Shown: in pieces, positions 1-8,765 of the stretch
How the letters are laid out: each line of letters begins with the position of its first letter
Numbering within the stretch: the first letter of the stretch is position 1
NCBI GenBank assembly: GCA_963677815.1
Contig: OY782499.1
Coordinates: forward strand, 1,612,001 to 1,676,000
Direction: 5' to 3'
DNA: 64,000 nt
Origin: JAEKNW01 sp963677815
Lineage (GTDB): Bacteria; Cloacimonadota; Cloacimonadia; Cloacimonadales; JAFGVF01
Program-made: the position numbers and the translations under genes
Notes under the pieces: generated by a model
Database searches by the model: none
Told to the model about the DNA's origin: nothing
Seen by the model: only the letters and a program-made list of their open reading frames with translations

Positions 1-342
1 CTGATTGATGCATCAAATTTAGGTGAGAAGGTAAAAGAGGGGAGAAATCAAAAAACTGTTCTCTCACCAGCTGAAGAACAAAAAATAATTGATACTTTCA
101 ATAGCAGAGATGTTGTAGAAGACTTCTCAGTACTTGTAACTTATGATGAGATTAAAGAGAAAAATTATTCCCTATCAGCAGGGCAATACTTTGAGATTAA
201 GATAGAATATGTTGATATTACTCATGCTGAGTTTGATGAGAAAATGGCTAAGTATAAATCTAATCTAAAAGAGATGTTTGAAGAGTCTAAACGACTAGAA
301 GATGAAATATTGCAGAACTTTGAAGGGTTGGAGTATGAGTAA
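1..342 (+). CDS. hsdM: Type I restriction-modification methylase subunit HsdM, C-terminal end (partial)
   Basis: The open frame runs in from the left edge and stops at TAA 340-342, giving about 113 residues. They contain no catalytic motif, because the SAM-binding and NPPF-type motifs lie upstream of the window. The call rests on context: the frame overlaps by 8 bases the start of a clear specificity subunit, the usual hsdM-hsdS arrangement. The content also fits, with a short helical charged tail including the stretch DITHAEFDEKMAKYKSNLKE and a degenerate 'LSAGQYFEIK' segment of the kind seen at the end of type I methylases. In the family, HsdM methylates the target adenine and forms the M2S1 core with HsdS. 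HsdR is not seen downstream, so it should lie upstream of the window. Confidence 0.75.
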   Translation: MIDASNLGEKVKEGRNQKTVLSPAEEQKIIDTFNSRDVVEDFSVLVTYDEIKEKNYSLSAGQYFEIKIEYVDITHAEFDEKMAKYKSNLKEMFEESKRLEDEILQNFEGLEYE

Positions 343-1597
343 ATGGACTGAGAAAAAACTTGATGATGTTGCAGATATAAAGCTGAGCAATGTTAACAAG
401 AAAACAAAAGATAATGAAAGAAGAATCCTTCTATGTAACTATACAGACGTATACAGAAATAATTTTATAACTCGAGATATGTCTAAAAATTTTATGATAG
501 CTTCTTGTAGCGAAAGTGAGTTCTCTAAGTTCAGATTAAAAGGGGGACAAGTGGCAATCACTAAGGATAGTGAAACGCCAAACGATATTGGAATCCCTAC
601 TTATATCACTGATAGTTTTGATGATACTGTGCTTGGATATCATTTATCTTTGATTACTCCAAACAATGAGAAGCTTGATGGCAAATTCTTAAATTATTAT
701 TTACTAACGATGCAAGCCAAAAGATATTTTGAAAATAATAGTGGAGGTAGTGGTCAAAGATGTTCTTTAGCTCTGGATATAATTAAATCAATCCCTCTGC
801 GTCTTCCAAAATTAGAATATCAAATATGTGTTGGTGAACTTTTGTATAAGCTAGACTTAAAAATAGAACTCAACAACAAGATTAATGCTGAGTTAGAGTC
901 TATGGCTAAACTACTATATGACTATTGGTTTGTACAGTATGACTTTCCTGATGCGAATGGTAAGCCATATAAATCATCTGGTGGAAAGATGGTATATAAT
1001 GAAGAGCTGGGGAGAGAGATTCCTGAGGGGTGGGTAATAGTCAAATTGAAATTCTTAGCAGATAATGTAGTTGATTCACTAGAACCTGGAGAACATCTTG
1101 ATTTACCTTATTTACCGATTGATAGATTACCGATGAAAAAACTATATTATGATGAATATGAAAATAGGAATGAAGCAAAGTCTAGTTTAATAAAATTCCA
1201 ACAAAACGATATTTTATTAGGTGCTATGCGAGTTTATTTTCATCGTATTTGTAATGCAGTTGAAGATGGTATATCAAGAAGTACGATTATGGTTATCAGA
1301 CCCAAAAAAGTAATTAACAAAAACTATATATTACTTACTTTGAATAGAGTGGAAGCAATAGAATTTGCAACAAATAATTCTACAGGATCATCAATCCCTT
1401 ATGCAAAATGGAGGGGAGGGATAGCGAACTATCAATTTAGTTTACCTTATGATGAGAAGATATTAACTAAGTTCAATAATATAATTACTCCAATATTTGA
1501 TAATTTTAAAAATTACTCAAAGCAAAACAACCATTTGAACAAACTCAGAGACTTCTTATTACCAATGCTTATGAATGGTCAGGTGAGCGTGAAATGA
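335..1597 (+). CDS. hsdS: Type I restriction-modification specificity subunit HsdS
   Basis: About 420 residues, the usual HsdS size. It has two target-recognition domains, residues about 1-165 and 235-390. Each is followed by a conserved helical spacer: the central one includes LDLKIELNNKINAELESMAK and YDYWFVQYDFPDANGKPYKS, and the C-terminal one ends with LRDFLLPMLMNGQ. The central junction REIPEGW is typical of the start of a second recognition domain. I place the start at ATG 335, inside the last codons of hsdM (ATGAGTAA overlap). The frame stays open upstream to 302, but that extension has no function and duplicates hsdM sequence. The two domains read the two halves of a bipartite DNA site, and their sequence gives no site prediction. 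It overlaps the next gene by 4 bases. Confidence 0.93.
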   Translation: MSKWTEKKLDDVADIKLSNVNKKTKDNERRILLCNYTDVYRNNFITRDMSKNFMIASCSESEFSKFRLKGGQVAITKDSETPNDIGIPTYITDSFDDTVLGYHLSLITPNNEKLDGKFLNYYLLTMQAKRYFENNSGGSGQRCSLALDIIKSIPLRLPKLEYQICVGELLYKLDLKIELNNKINAELESMAKLLYDYWFVQYDFPDANGKPYKSSGGKMVYNEELGREIPEGWVIVKLKFLADNVVDSLEPGEHLDLPYLPIDRLPMKKLYYDEYENRNEAKSSLIKFQQNDILLGAMRVYFHRICNAVEDGISRSTIMVIRPKKVINKNYILLTLNRVEAIEFATNNSTGSSIPYAKWRGGIANYQFSLPYDEKILTKFNNIITPIFDNFKNYSKQNNHLNKLRDFLLPMLMNGQVSVK

Positions 1598-2406
1598 GTT
1601 TAAAAGAAAACAAACTTAAAGATATAATCTTTAGAACATCTGAGTTAGAAAGTATAGCAAAGATTATAGGAGATACAAATGATGGCCTTACAGGAACTGA
1701 AATTGGTCAAATGTTAAAATTGGCTTCCATCGTGGATACTGAACCTTCCATAACTAAATGGCGAAGACTATATAGTGCTTTAATGAATGAACAGTCTAAA
1801 ACAAAAAAAAATGTAAGAATTCTAAACTTCATACATTATTCTTTATCACCACAAAGATTTGTTAACAGATACTCTGAATATTTGAATATATTATCAAAAC
1901 TAAACATTGTTTTATCTTTTAAAGGAATAAAATTTAAAGAAGATGGAAAATTTCATAGAATCAAAGAATCGGCAACTTTATCAGAAGCACAAAGAAGAGC
2001 AAACATACTAAAACAAAAACTGATGAGTAGAGAAGTAGAACCATTTATACTTGGTTTCTGTGATGCAGAACTTTTAAAAGATAATTACTTCTATGCAGTT
2101 CTTGAAGCATGTAAAGGAATTACTGATACTATTAGACGAAAATCTAACTTAAGTGGAGATGGAACTACCCTTGTAGATAGTGCATTAGGTGGTAAGAGCC
2201 CAATCTTAAAAATTAACTCTTTTTCTACAGAAACAGAAAAAGGAGAACAACGAGGATTTGTTAACTTAGCTAAAGGTTTATATGGAGTTTTCAGAATCCC
2301 GACAGTACATGAACCTAGAAAAGAATGGGATATGTCGGAACAAGATGCTTTGGACTTGTTAGTGTTGGCTTCTTATGTTTATAGGAGATTGAAGGATGCA
2401 AAATAA
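1594..2406 (+). CDS. TIGR02391-like (Ymh-type) protein in the restriction operon
   Basis: 270 residues. The C-terminal half, about residues 150-265, resembles TIGR02391/Ymh proteins. It has the block FILGFCDAELLKDNYFYAVL, then TDTIRRKSNLSGDGTTLVDSAL, a glycine-rich loop, and the GFVNLAKGLYGVFRIPTVHEPR segment before a final helix with LVLASYVYRRL. The N-terminal half looks like a winged-helix-like helical region and I do not recognise it. The start ATG sits in an ATGA overlap with the hsdS stop, implying translational coupling. Proteins of this family often sit inside restriction or phage-defence loci, and some are described as abortive-infection-like. The biochemical activity is not known to me. 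The position between hsdS and the DUF2971-like gene argues for a defence role. Confidence 0.7.
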   Translation: MSLKENKLKDIIFRTSELESIAKIIGDTNDGLTGTEIGQMLKLASIVDTEPSITKWRRLYSALMNEQSKTKKNVRILNFIHYSLSPQRFVNRYSEYLNILSKLNIVLSFKGIKFKEDGKFHRIKESATLSEAQRRANILKQKLMSREVEPFILGFCDAELLKDNYFYAVLEACKGITDTIRRKSNLSGDGTTLVDSALGGKSPILKINSFSTETEKGEQRGFVNLAKGLYGVFRIPTVHEPRKEWDMSEQDALDLLVLASYVYRRLKDAK

Positions 2407-2415
2407 TAATTACAA

Positions 2416-3198
2416 ATGGGAAGATTAATGGACAATAGAGTTTTAGCTGCTCAGCTAAAGAGTTTAAAAGCAGGAGAGTTCCCGAAACATCTTTATAAGT
2501 TTTCTCCAATAAGCGATTATTTATTAACTAATCTAGAGAATAATCAGTTATGGTGTTCTAATCCTAAAGATTTTAATGATCCGTTTGACTGTCAGTTTAA
2601 TGGATTCGAAGCCTCTGATTCTTCTCATATTTCTGTCGAAAATGGTAATGCCGTGAAACTATCTGAACTGTATAATCAATGGATGGGAAAATATAAAGTC
2701 TGTTGTTTCTCTGATTTAAGTTCAGAAATAAACAAGCTATTGTTAATGTGGTCACATTATGCAGATTCTCATAAAGGAATATGTATGAAGTTTAATAGTG
2801 AAATGTTATTACGATTTTGGATAAAAAATCAACCAGAGATTGGTATTCATAAAGTTGGATATGTCGAGGAAATTCCAAAAATACCAACATGGTTTGAACA
2901 AAAAAGTGATAAAACCATGATCTATTTTGCTCCTAATATAGTAAAAAAATCTTTAGATTGGGAGTATGAACAAGAATTTAGAGTTCTAAGTTTTGAACAT
3001 ATACTGAAGATAAACCCTTTAGCACTTGAAGAAATACATTTTGGTTGTGTTTCTACAACTGAAGATAGACAAAAAATATCAAAATTAGTACGAAATTCAG
3101 GATATGAAAAAGTAAGATTTTTTCTTGGGAAAAAAAGTATAACTGAGTTTGCATTGGAGTTTGAAGAAATTGTTGATTTAAATGAGGTAAAGTTTTGA
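2416..3198 (+). CDS. DUF2971-like protein
   Basis: 260 residues that match the DUF2971 pattern: LYKFSPISDYLLTNLENNQL near the N-terminus, then WCSNPKDFNDPFDCQF, the CCFSDLSSEINKLLLMWSHYAD block around residues 95-115, HKGICMKF, and a late WEYEQEFRVL motif around residue 190. The function is unknown, though such genes are frequent in defence islands and next to restriction or toxin modules. Two starts are possible. ATG 2416 has no good ribosome site, whereas ATG 2428 lies 6-7 bases after GGGAAG, so the true protein may be 4 residues shorter. It begins 9 bases after the TIGR02391-like gene and overlaps the next gene by 4 bases, which makes it part of the same operon. Confidence 0.75.
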   Translation: MGRLMDNRVLAAQLKSLKAGEFPKHLYKFSPISDYLLTNLENNQLWCSNPKDFNDPFDCQFNGFEASDSSHISVENGNAVKLSELYNQWMGKYKVCCFSDLSSEINKLLLMWSHYADSHKGICMKFNSEMLLRFWIKNQPEIGIHKVGYVEEIPKIPTWFEQKSDKTMIYFAPNIVKKSLDWEYEQEFRVLSFEHILKINPLALEEIHFGCVSTTEDRQKISKLVRNSGYEKVRFFLGKKSITEFALEFEEIVDLNEVKF

Positions 3199-4238
3199 AT
3201 AGAAAAATTATGGATTATAGTGATGTAACTAAGCTAATGAATGAACAAGGTGGTAAGAGAATATTATTAACGGGCAATGGCTTTAGTATGGCTTACAGCT
3301 ATGAAAGATTTTCATTTACTAGCCTTCTTGATGATGCTATAAAAAAGAATATTATAAAAAAAGATACTCCTGTATTCAAAATATTTGATAAGTTAAAAAC
3401 AAGTGATTTTGAAGAAGTAATCAAATCATTGGAAACATCGGTCAGCATTCTTGAAGAATATTCGGCATTAGGGGATGGTATATCCAAGAAAATTATCATT
3501 GATTCTCAAAATCTTAAAAAACACTTAGTTGAAGTTATAACAAACAATCATCCTGAAAAAATTACAGAGATTAGTGATGAAAAATTCCTTAGAACAGCAA
3601 AATTCATATCGTATTATGATTGTGTTTATACCCTAAACTATGATTTGTTACTTTATTGGACAACAATCAAACTCAATGAATTTTGTTCAGAGGGTAGAAT
3701 AGTTGATCCAACTTTAAAAATTAATGATGGATTTAGTAGTTCTTCAGGTTCTGATCTATGGGTATCTTATGATTTAAATAGCCATCAATCTAAAATCTTT
3801 TATCTACATGGTGCTTTGCATCTATTCGATAAAGGCTCAGAAATAATCAAAATAACATTTTCAAGAACACAAGAGTGTTTGAAAGAACAAACATTAAAAT
3901 ATCTTAGTAACAACATTTATCCTATTTTTGTTTCAGAAGGTACTAGTAAACAGAAACTAACAAAAATAATCCATAATCGCTATTTAGATCATTGTTATAG
4001 GAGTTTATTCGGATTAGGAAGTTTAAAGAAAAACGATAGTTTAGTAATACTGGGTACCTTGCTTAAGACTAATGATATCCATATTCAAGAAGCGGTTTTG
4101 AATAATAAAGTGAAAAATATTTATTTTGGTATTGGCAATGAAGATGAACGGGAAGAATTACAGACTTTTGCTAAGAAATTAGAGAATAAACAAAAGAAAT
4201 GTTTTTTTTACGACTATAGAACAGTTGAGATTTGGTAA
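3195..4238 (+). CDS. SIR2-like (DUF4917-like) protein
   Basis: 347 residues. Three spaced motifs resemble a SIR2-like Rossmann domain. A nucleotide loop GKRILLTGNGFSMAY is at residues 20-35. CVYTLNYDLLLYW lies around residues 145-157. FYLHGALHLFD lies around 200-210, with a late GLGSLKKNDSLVILGTLLK near 275. These agree with DUF4917-type proteins, some of which are predicted NAD-handling defence effectors; I infer an NADase or NAD-sensing role but cannot show it. The start is TTG 3195, overlapping the previous stop (TTGA), with GAGG 7 bases upstream. ATG 3210 is an alternative. It is the last tightly coupled gene of the hsd operon. Confidence 0.65.
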   Translation: MNRKIMDYSDVTKLMNEQGGKRILLTGNGFSMAYSYERFSFTSLLDDAIKKNIIKKDTPVFKIFDKLKTSDFEEVIKSLETSVSILEEYSALGDGISKKIIIDSQNLKKHLVEVITNNHPEKITEISDEKFLRTAKFISYYDCVYTLNYDLLLYWTTIKLNEFCSEGRIVDPTLKINDGFSSSSGSDLWVSYDLNSHQSKIFYLHGALHLFDKGSEIIKITFSRTQECLKEQTLKYLSNNIYPIFVSEGTSKQKLTKIIHNRYLDHCYRSLFGLGSLKKNDSLVILGTLLKTNDIHIQEAVLNNKVKNIYFGIGNEDEREELQTFAKKLENKQKKCFFYDYRTVEIW

Positions 4239-4363
4239 AAAGAATGGAAGATGATTAACTATATCCAAATCATATATGTTAAACCACTATTAGAAACAAG
4301 TGAAATACTTAGCTTATAAGCGATATTGAACTGAAGTTAGATATTCCTACCAAGGAGGAAAAA

Positions 4364-4513
4364 ATTAATAGAAGTATAATAATTCTCTTGTTATCTTTAT
4401 TAACACTAACATCTTTAATTTCTTCAGTTGTCGAAATTGGAAATGCTTATTATGAATATCTGAAAATTACACTTTTGATGTTTATGGTAATTGCTGGGTA
4501 CATCTCATTTTAG
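4364..4513 (+). CDS. Possible 49-residue membrane peptide with an ATT start
   Basis: A strong ribosome site AAGGAGG at 4352-4358 is followed 5 bases later by an ATT codon and an open frame of 49 codons ending at TAG 4511. The peptide has two hydrophobic stretches (IIILLLSLLTLTSLIS and ITLLMFMVIAGYI) around a short charged turn. No ATG occurs near the ribosome site; TTG at 4388 is the nearest standard alternative start. It lies between the SIR2-like gene and the large membrane protein. It could be a real small membrane protein of the defence locus or a relic whose ATG mutated to ATT. The composition is plausible but there is no homology support. The rest of the 330-base gap shows nothing else that I recognise. 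Confidence 0.3.
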   Translation: MNRSIIILLLSLLTLTSLISSVVEIGNAYYEYLKITLLMFMVIAGYISF

Positions 4514-4568
4514 ATAGTACTAGGATACAAAGTATAATGGGGATTAGTAAATTGGAGTTTGTTATAAA

Positions 4569-6839
4569 ATGATTTTCTTAAAGGTTTTGCACTACTTAAT
4601 GGCTTGTATTAAAGCAATCGATTTAAAACTATTTACTCAGATTTATGTAACAATCTGGAGTGCAGTTTTTGCAATCTCGTTACCATTGAATAATAGATTT
4701 GATGCTGAGAAAATTAGAGATTTGAAATTAATGTCATACTTAGATGTTATTGGTTATGTAAAAGATAGAAAACGAACATGGTTCATGATTGCTCTTTTAA
4801 TTTCTGGATTTTCGCTATTTACATTAATAATTCCTTTTAGATCTTTTTATAACTTTGACAATATTTTTGCATCTTTTATTATTGATAATAGTGCATTGTT
4901 AATAGGGATATTAAGTCTGTGGTTTTTTACATATAAATCCTATAAATATTTAGGAAATCAAAAAGGTGAACAATTTCTATCCAAAAAAGAGTTTGAAACA
5001 ATAATAAATAAATTTTATAAGGAAGAATCTAAAGAAACTAAACAAGGTTTAACTAATACGCAACGAAAAATATTATTATATATTATTGAAGTAGATACAA
5101 ATGCTTATGATTTTCTTCATGCACAATCTAAGGATATTATTGATAGATTCTTAAGAAACTTAATTCAAATTAACTTAAAAAACGGAAGAAATCAGATTAT
5201 TGAGATCTTTCTAAATGAATACTTAAAGAAAAAAAACATATATTCAAATACCAGTAATTACTTATTGAAAGGGATTTTTTTAATAGATTTAACTAACTCT
5301 CCAGAACATGAGAAACCAGTTGATGTTAGTTACTTATGGTATCTGTACAATTATATATCAGATTCACCTAATCACTTATTAAGCTTTTGGAGTTATCTCT
5401 GTCAATATTTTACTCATAAAGTATCTCAAATGTATGGAATGGATGATTTGTATGAATTAAAAAAAGACAATCATCAAGATAAAGATTTAGTAAAAAATAT
5501 AGAATCTTATAGACAAATATTACTCATTCTTGGAGGTTTACTACTTTATAAAAAGCATTTAGAGACACTAAATGAGATAATTTTTTTCAGTTCTTCTTTA
5601 CCTGAAAAGTACCCGTTGTTGCCACAAAGTATGAACGAAATATTTTTCTGGGCATCTGATATTGAATCTGAGTGGTATACTAAATATGATCAGTATAATT
5701 TTATTAAAAATGGTACAGAAAATAGAGGTAATACACCAGCTAAATACGTTGCTGAATATTTAGGCATTATATTTATATCGCAATGGAGAAAAACTGGTAT
5801 ATACGGCAGTTCATCAACTGCTTTTCCAGAGATACCTAATACAGAGATAATGATTGAAAGACTGTTAATGAGCCTGGATATGCTTCAGAGGGTAGTAAAT
5901 GGTCTCTTTAAAGATAAACCAATACAGTCAATTTTTACTTTTCCTGAAAAATCAGTAATTGATGCATATTTTGAAGAACTTAGAACTATGTGTAAAACAA
6001 AGAAAATTCAAAATGTAAAAGAGTCTAAGTTATCAAATGAAACTATGAATGAATTAAGAACAATGATAAAAAACAGATTTACTAATAAGATAACTAATTT
6101 CGAAGACTTGTTTGAGTTTATCACTGATAGCGAAAATTATAACAAATCAAAGTCAAGATTTTCAAATTTACTAACCTACCCATTTAGCACAATAACTACA
6201 TCTTTAGAAAAATCATTCTTAATTGATGGAAGCATACCACTTATAAACTTAAAAGAATCAATCGCTGGGGAAGTATTATCTAAGACTTTTGACATGATGC
6301 TTTATTATTCTTTAAAGCAAATTGTAGATGAGTATCATATACTCGCTATAGATGATCTAAAAGATATATTTGAAATACCTATTTTACGGAATAATGATAA
6401 AATACTTGTTATCAGTGCTAATCTAAATACATTTGATGTCCCACCCGAAAGTTTATTAAAAAATATTGTTGAACTCCCCATAACACCCCGAGCTGAATAC
6501 AATAGTTTAATTATACTACCTAATGCTAACAGACCAATATTGAAAAATGCCTCTTATAAATCAGAAGATATTGAAAACGAGGAGTTTAGAAGAGTAGATG
6601 ATAAAATTGATTTGTGGGAAAAGATAGGTGATAAAATAGTAAATACAAATAATGATTCCAATAGTGTAGAAGATTATAAAATAGATTTATCTTATCTTTT
6701 AAACTATAGATTTGTTTTCCAACCTCAAAAAGGTGGGATGATTATTAATTTTAATAGTATGTTCAAAGATTATGGTGAAGTGAGTGATGTCAAAAAGGTA
6801 AAAGAAGCAATAATAAAACTTATTAAACAGATTAAGTAG
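4569..6839 (+). CDS. Large membrane-anchored protein of unknown function
   Basis: 756 residues that I do not recognise. The N-terminal 120 residues contain about three membrane spans: around 17-33 (TIWSAVFAISLPL), 60-82 (IALLISGFSLFTLIIPF) and 92-118 (SALLIGILSLWFFTYK). A long soluble region of about 620 residues follows, helical and rich in Lys, Asn and Leu. No Walker, nuclease or protease motif is evident. The start ATG has GGAG 11 bases upstream. The gene closes the hsd-SIR2 island and is followed by AT-rich repeats and a broken recombinase. Membrane anchors with large cytosolic parts are common in defence systems, but a function here is inference from position only. The codon use is as AT-rich as the rest of the island. 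Confidence 0.6.
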   Translation: MIFLKVLHYLMACIKAIDLKLFTQIYVTIWSAVFAISLPLNNRFDAEKIRDLKLMSYLDVIGYVKDRKRTWFMIALLISGFSLFTLIIPFRSFYNFDNIFASFIIDNSALLIGILSLWFFTYKSYKYLGNQKGEQFLSKKEFETIINKFYKEESKETKQGLTNTQRKILLYIIEVDTNAYDFLHAQSKDIIDRFLRNLIQINLKNGRNQIIEIFLNEYLKKKNIYSNTSNYLLKGIFLIDLTNSPEHEKPVDVSYLWYLYNYISDSPNHLLSFWSYLCQYFTHKVSQMYGMDDLYELKKDNHQDKDLVKNIESYRQILLILGGLLLYKKHLETLNEIIFFSSSLPEKYPLLPQSMNEIFFWASDIESEWYTKYDQYNFIKNGTENRGNTPAKYVAEYLGIIFISQWRKTGIYGSSSTAFPEIPNTEIMIERLLMSLDMLQRVVNGLFKDKPIQSIFTFPEKSVIDAYFEELRTMCKTKKIQNVKESKLSNETMNELRTMIKNRFTNKITNFEDLFEFITDSENYNKSKSRFSNLLTYPFSTITTSLEKSFLIDGSIPLINLKESIAGEVLSKTFDMMLYYSLKQIVDEYHILAIDDLKDIFEIPILRNNDKILVISANLNTFDVPPESLLKNIVELPITPRAEYNSLIILPNANRPILKNASYKSEDIENEEFRRVDDKIDLWEKIGDKIVNTNNDSNSVEDYKIDLSYLLNYRFVFQPQKGGMIINFNSMFKDYGEVSDVKKVKEAIIKLIKQIK

Positions 6840-7221
6840 GACACTAAACCAAGAAATAATAAACTATGTATAGAATAAACAAATTAGTCTTCTTAACTTT
6901 ATTTATTATACTTGAGTAAAGTATAATTATTTAAATAATAAATTTTATCTAAACTAATAAGTGAATAAGGTGAAAAATTGTTTGATTTTAAAAAATATTT
7001 TACTATAATTTTTTATAATTTTTTTTGTTTTTATCTTCACATATTCCCATTAATCTTTCTAAGAAATGTTGTTATTGAATATTTTAAATGCTAAATTAAT
7101 AATTATAGATTAAAGATTAAAGATTAAAGATACACATAATAACTATTAAAAAATACTTATTATTGTACCTCTCTTAATAAATCACTTCTCTTCTTAGTGT
7201 CTTATTCTAGATTACTCAAAT
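6840..7221. repeat. AT-rich gap with copy A of a three-copy iteron-like repeat
   Basis: This gap has no gene. About 6890-7070 is the most diverged copy of a repeat also found at 7890-8070 and 8262-8440. Shared order: a TACTTGAGTAAAGTA-type block, GTGAAxAAGGTGAA-type heptads, about 50 bases of A/T, then ATCTTCACATATTC and a CTTTCTAAG-like tail. A short AGATTAA microsatellite, three units, lies near 7107-7130. Confidence 0.6.
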
Positions 7222-7761
7222 TTATCGTAAGTCAGCAGCCTGGGAGGAGAGGTTAAATATCCTCATGAGTAGAGATAGATTAACTCCATTCTTGAAGGCA
7301 TGATAGCCAAAAGTTTTTCTTAAGGTATGAGTACCAATTCTATTTCTAATACCAACTCTAAAGGCATAGTCATTCAAGAATTGCCAGACATATTGTCTTG
7401 TTCAGGCCTGATGCATATTGACAACATTGTTAGAATCAGAGAGGAAGATATAATCCTCATATCTTAGTTGATTGCTATCCCATAATTCTAATATTACTTT
7501 CCTAACATTATCAGATAAATGGAACTGTTTAGCCTTCCTCGTCTTCTTCTCCTTGATATTAATAACTTCTCGGAAGGCTGGATTATTTCCTGATTCACTG
7601 AAAACAGAACTCCACTTCAGATTAAGAATATCAGATATCCTCAAACCTGTCTTAATTCCAATCTCAAAAAGTACTAACTCTTTTAGCTTCCCTTCTTTCC
7701 TCATTAACTTTTTCATTCGTTCAATCTTCTTAACATCTCTTATCGGTTGAACATAATTCAT
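7222..7761 (-). pseudogene. Tyrosine recombinase/integrase with an in-frame nonsense codon
   Basis: The minus-strand frame starts at ATG 7761 and encodes the catalytic half of a tyrosine recombinase. GIKTGLRISDILNLKW carries the first catalytic Arg, KEKKTRKAKQF the Lys strand, then a segment ending NVVNMHQA. A TGA stop follows at 7404-7402. The same frame continues without a shift through YVWQFLNDYAFRVGIRNR, then GTHTLRKTFGYHAF (His-x-x-Arg box) and LMRIFNLSSQAADLR, ending at TAA 7224-7222. The closing motif expected to hold the nucleophile Tyr would follow LR, but the stop replaces it, so the protein has lost its catalytic Tyr as well. TGA is a normal stop elsewhere here (hsdS), so recoding is unlikely. 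It is probably a relic of the element that brought the island. Confidence 0.85.
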
Positions 7762-7889
7762 ATATTATCCTTTAGATTACTTAGTGAGCCTCTACACTCG
7801 TTATGACTTATAAAAAACCTGATGCCATTACTAGGATGGGCATCAGGTGCTTCTAATCTATTATATAATATATGGTTATAGTCTATAGC

Positions 7890-8070
7890 TTTACTTTACT
7901 TAACTTAACTACATTGAGTGAAGTAAACTACTTAAAATAACATTTTTTGAAATCTTAGAAAGTGAAAAAGTGAAGAAGTGAATTGATTTAAAAAATATTT
8001 CTTATATAATTTTTTTAATTTTTTTATTTTTATCTTCACTTATTCACTTTGATCACTCTAAGTAATATTA
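7890..8070. repeat. Copy B of the three-copy iteron-like repeat
   Basis: Contains an AGTGAAGTAAACTA block, then AAGTGAAAAAGTGAAGAAG, about 45 bases of A/T, and ATCTTCACTTATTCACTTTG with a CTCTAAG tail. The GTGAA heptads and the TTCAC heptads are in opposite orientation, so the unit is a loose inverted repeat around an AT-rich core. The gap 7762-8765 also has a hairpin near 7830-7865 (ACCTGATGCC paired with GGCATCAGGT) and no gene that I can support. Confidence 0.75.
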
Positions 8071-8261
8071 TTAGTAATATTATTAGTAGAATATTTTAAA
8101 ATATTAACTAAGTAACTAAATGATTTAAAAAAAATACCCCAAGTGATTTCTAAGAGTATAAGTTTTACATTAATTGAACTTTGAAAGACCTGATATGCTC
8201 ACTTGAATCGCATCCGGCATTTAATCAGCTATTAAATTATGTTTATGAACTGAGATTTTGC

Positions 8262-8440
8262 TTACTTAATATACTTGTGTAAAGTAAACTAATTTAGATA
8301 GAACTTTACCAAATCTACGAAAGTGAAAAAGTGAAGAAGTGAAGAAGTGAGTTGATTAAAAAAAAATAATTAATATTTATTTTTGATATTATTTCTCTTA
8401 TTTATCTTCACTTATTCACTTTGTTTGCTCTATAAATAAA
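8262..8440. repeat. Copy C of the three-copy iteron-like repeat
   Basis: Best-preserved copy. It has four GTGA(A/G) heptads around 8320-8352, an AT-rich core, and TCTTCACTTATTCACTTTG near 8404-8422. Copies B and C are about 370 bases apart; copy A is on the other side of the recombinase relic. Confidence 0.75.
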
Positions 8441-8494
8441 TTATTTCAAAACATCTACATACACCAAAATATAGCTTAAAGTAATTCTCAGAAT

Positions 8495-8664
8495 TTTAAC
8501 CCAAATAGTGCAGTAGCCTTTTGTGAATAGCACTATATTCTTCTGCAAAAGAAACTTCCATAATTTTTCCGAATATATATATTATATGCGTCTAAATTCT
8601 GTAAGTTATTTTGCTGGAAGAATCTGCACTCTTCCCTAAAATTCTACTGCACTACTTGGGTTTA
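8495..8664. repeat. TIR hairpin element, copy 1 (170 bp)
   Basis: Ends form near-perfect inverted repeats: the left end is TTTAACCCAAATAGTGCAG and the reverse complement of the right end is TAAACCCAAGTAGTGCAG. The inside is also loosely palindromic, with an ATATATATTATATGCG apex, so the whole unit can fold as one hairpin. Related copies are at 17587, 23225 (half), 31921 and 47861. It has no coding capacity. It resembles an ERIC- or MITE-like element. Copy 1 lies 100 bases upstream of the YhcG-type nuclease gene. Confidence 0.85.
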
Positions 8665-8765
8665 AGCAAGGCTTTCCTTGACACTTTATAGAGATTAATT
8701 AAAATAAGCATGATTAAATTTATAGCAGTAGCAGAACTAAATGAAATTTCTAAAGGTGAGGAAAT

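Noticed and set aside
302..334. Upstream extension of hsdS to 302
   Set aside because: This reads in hsdM's last codons; the ATG at 335 overlaps the hsdM stop as expected.
7402..7404. TGA in the recombinase as a recoded codon
   Set aside because: TGA is a normal stop in this window (hsdS, DUF2971-like gene), and the protein's catalytic end is lost as well.
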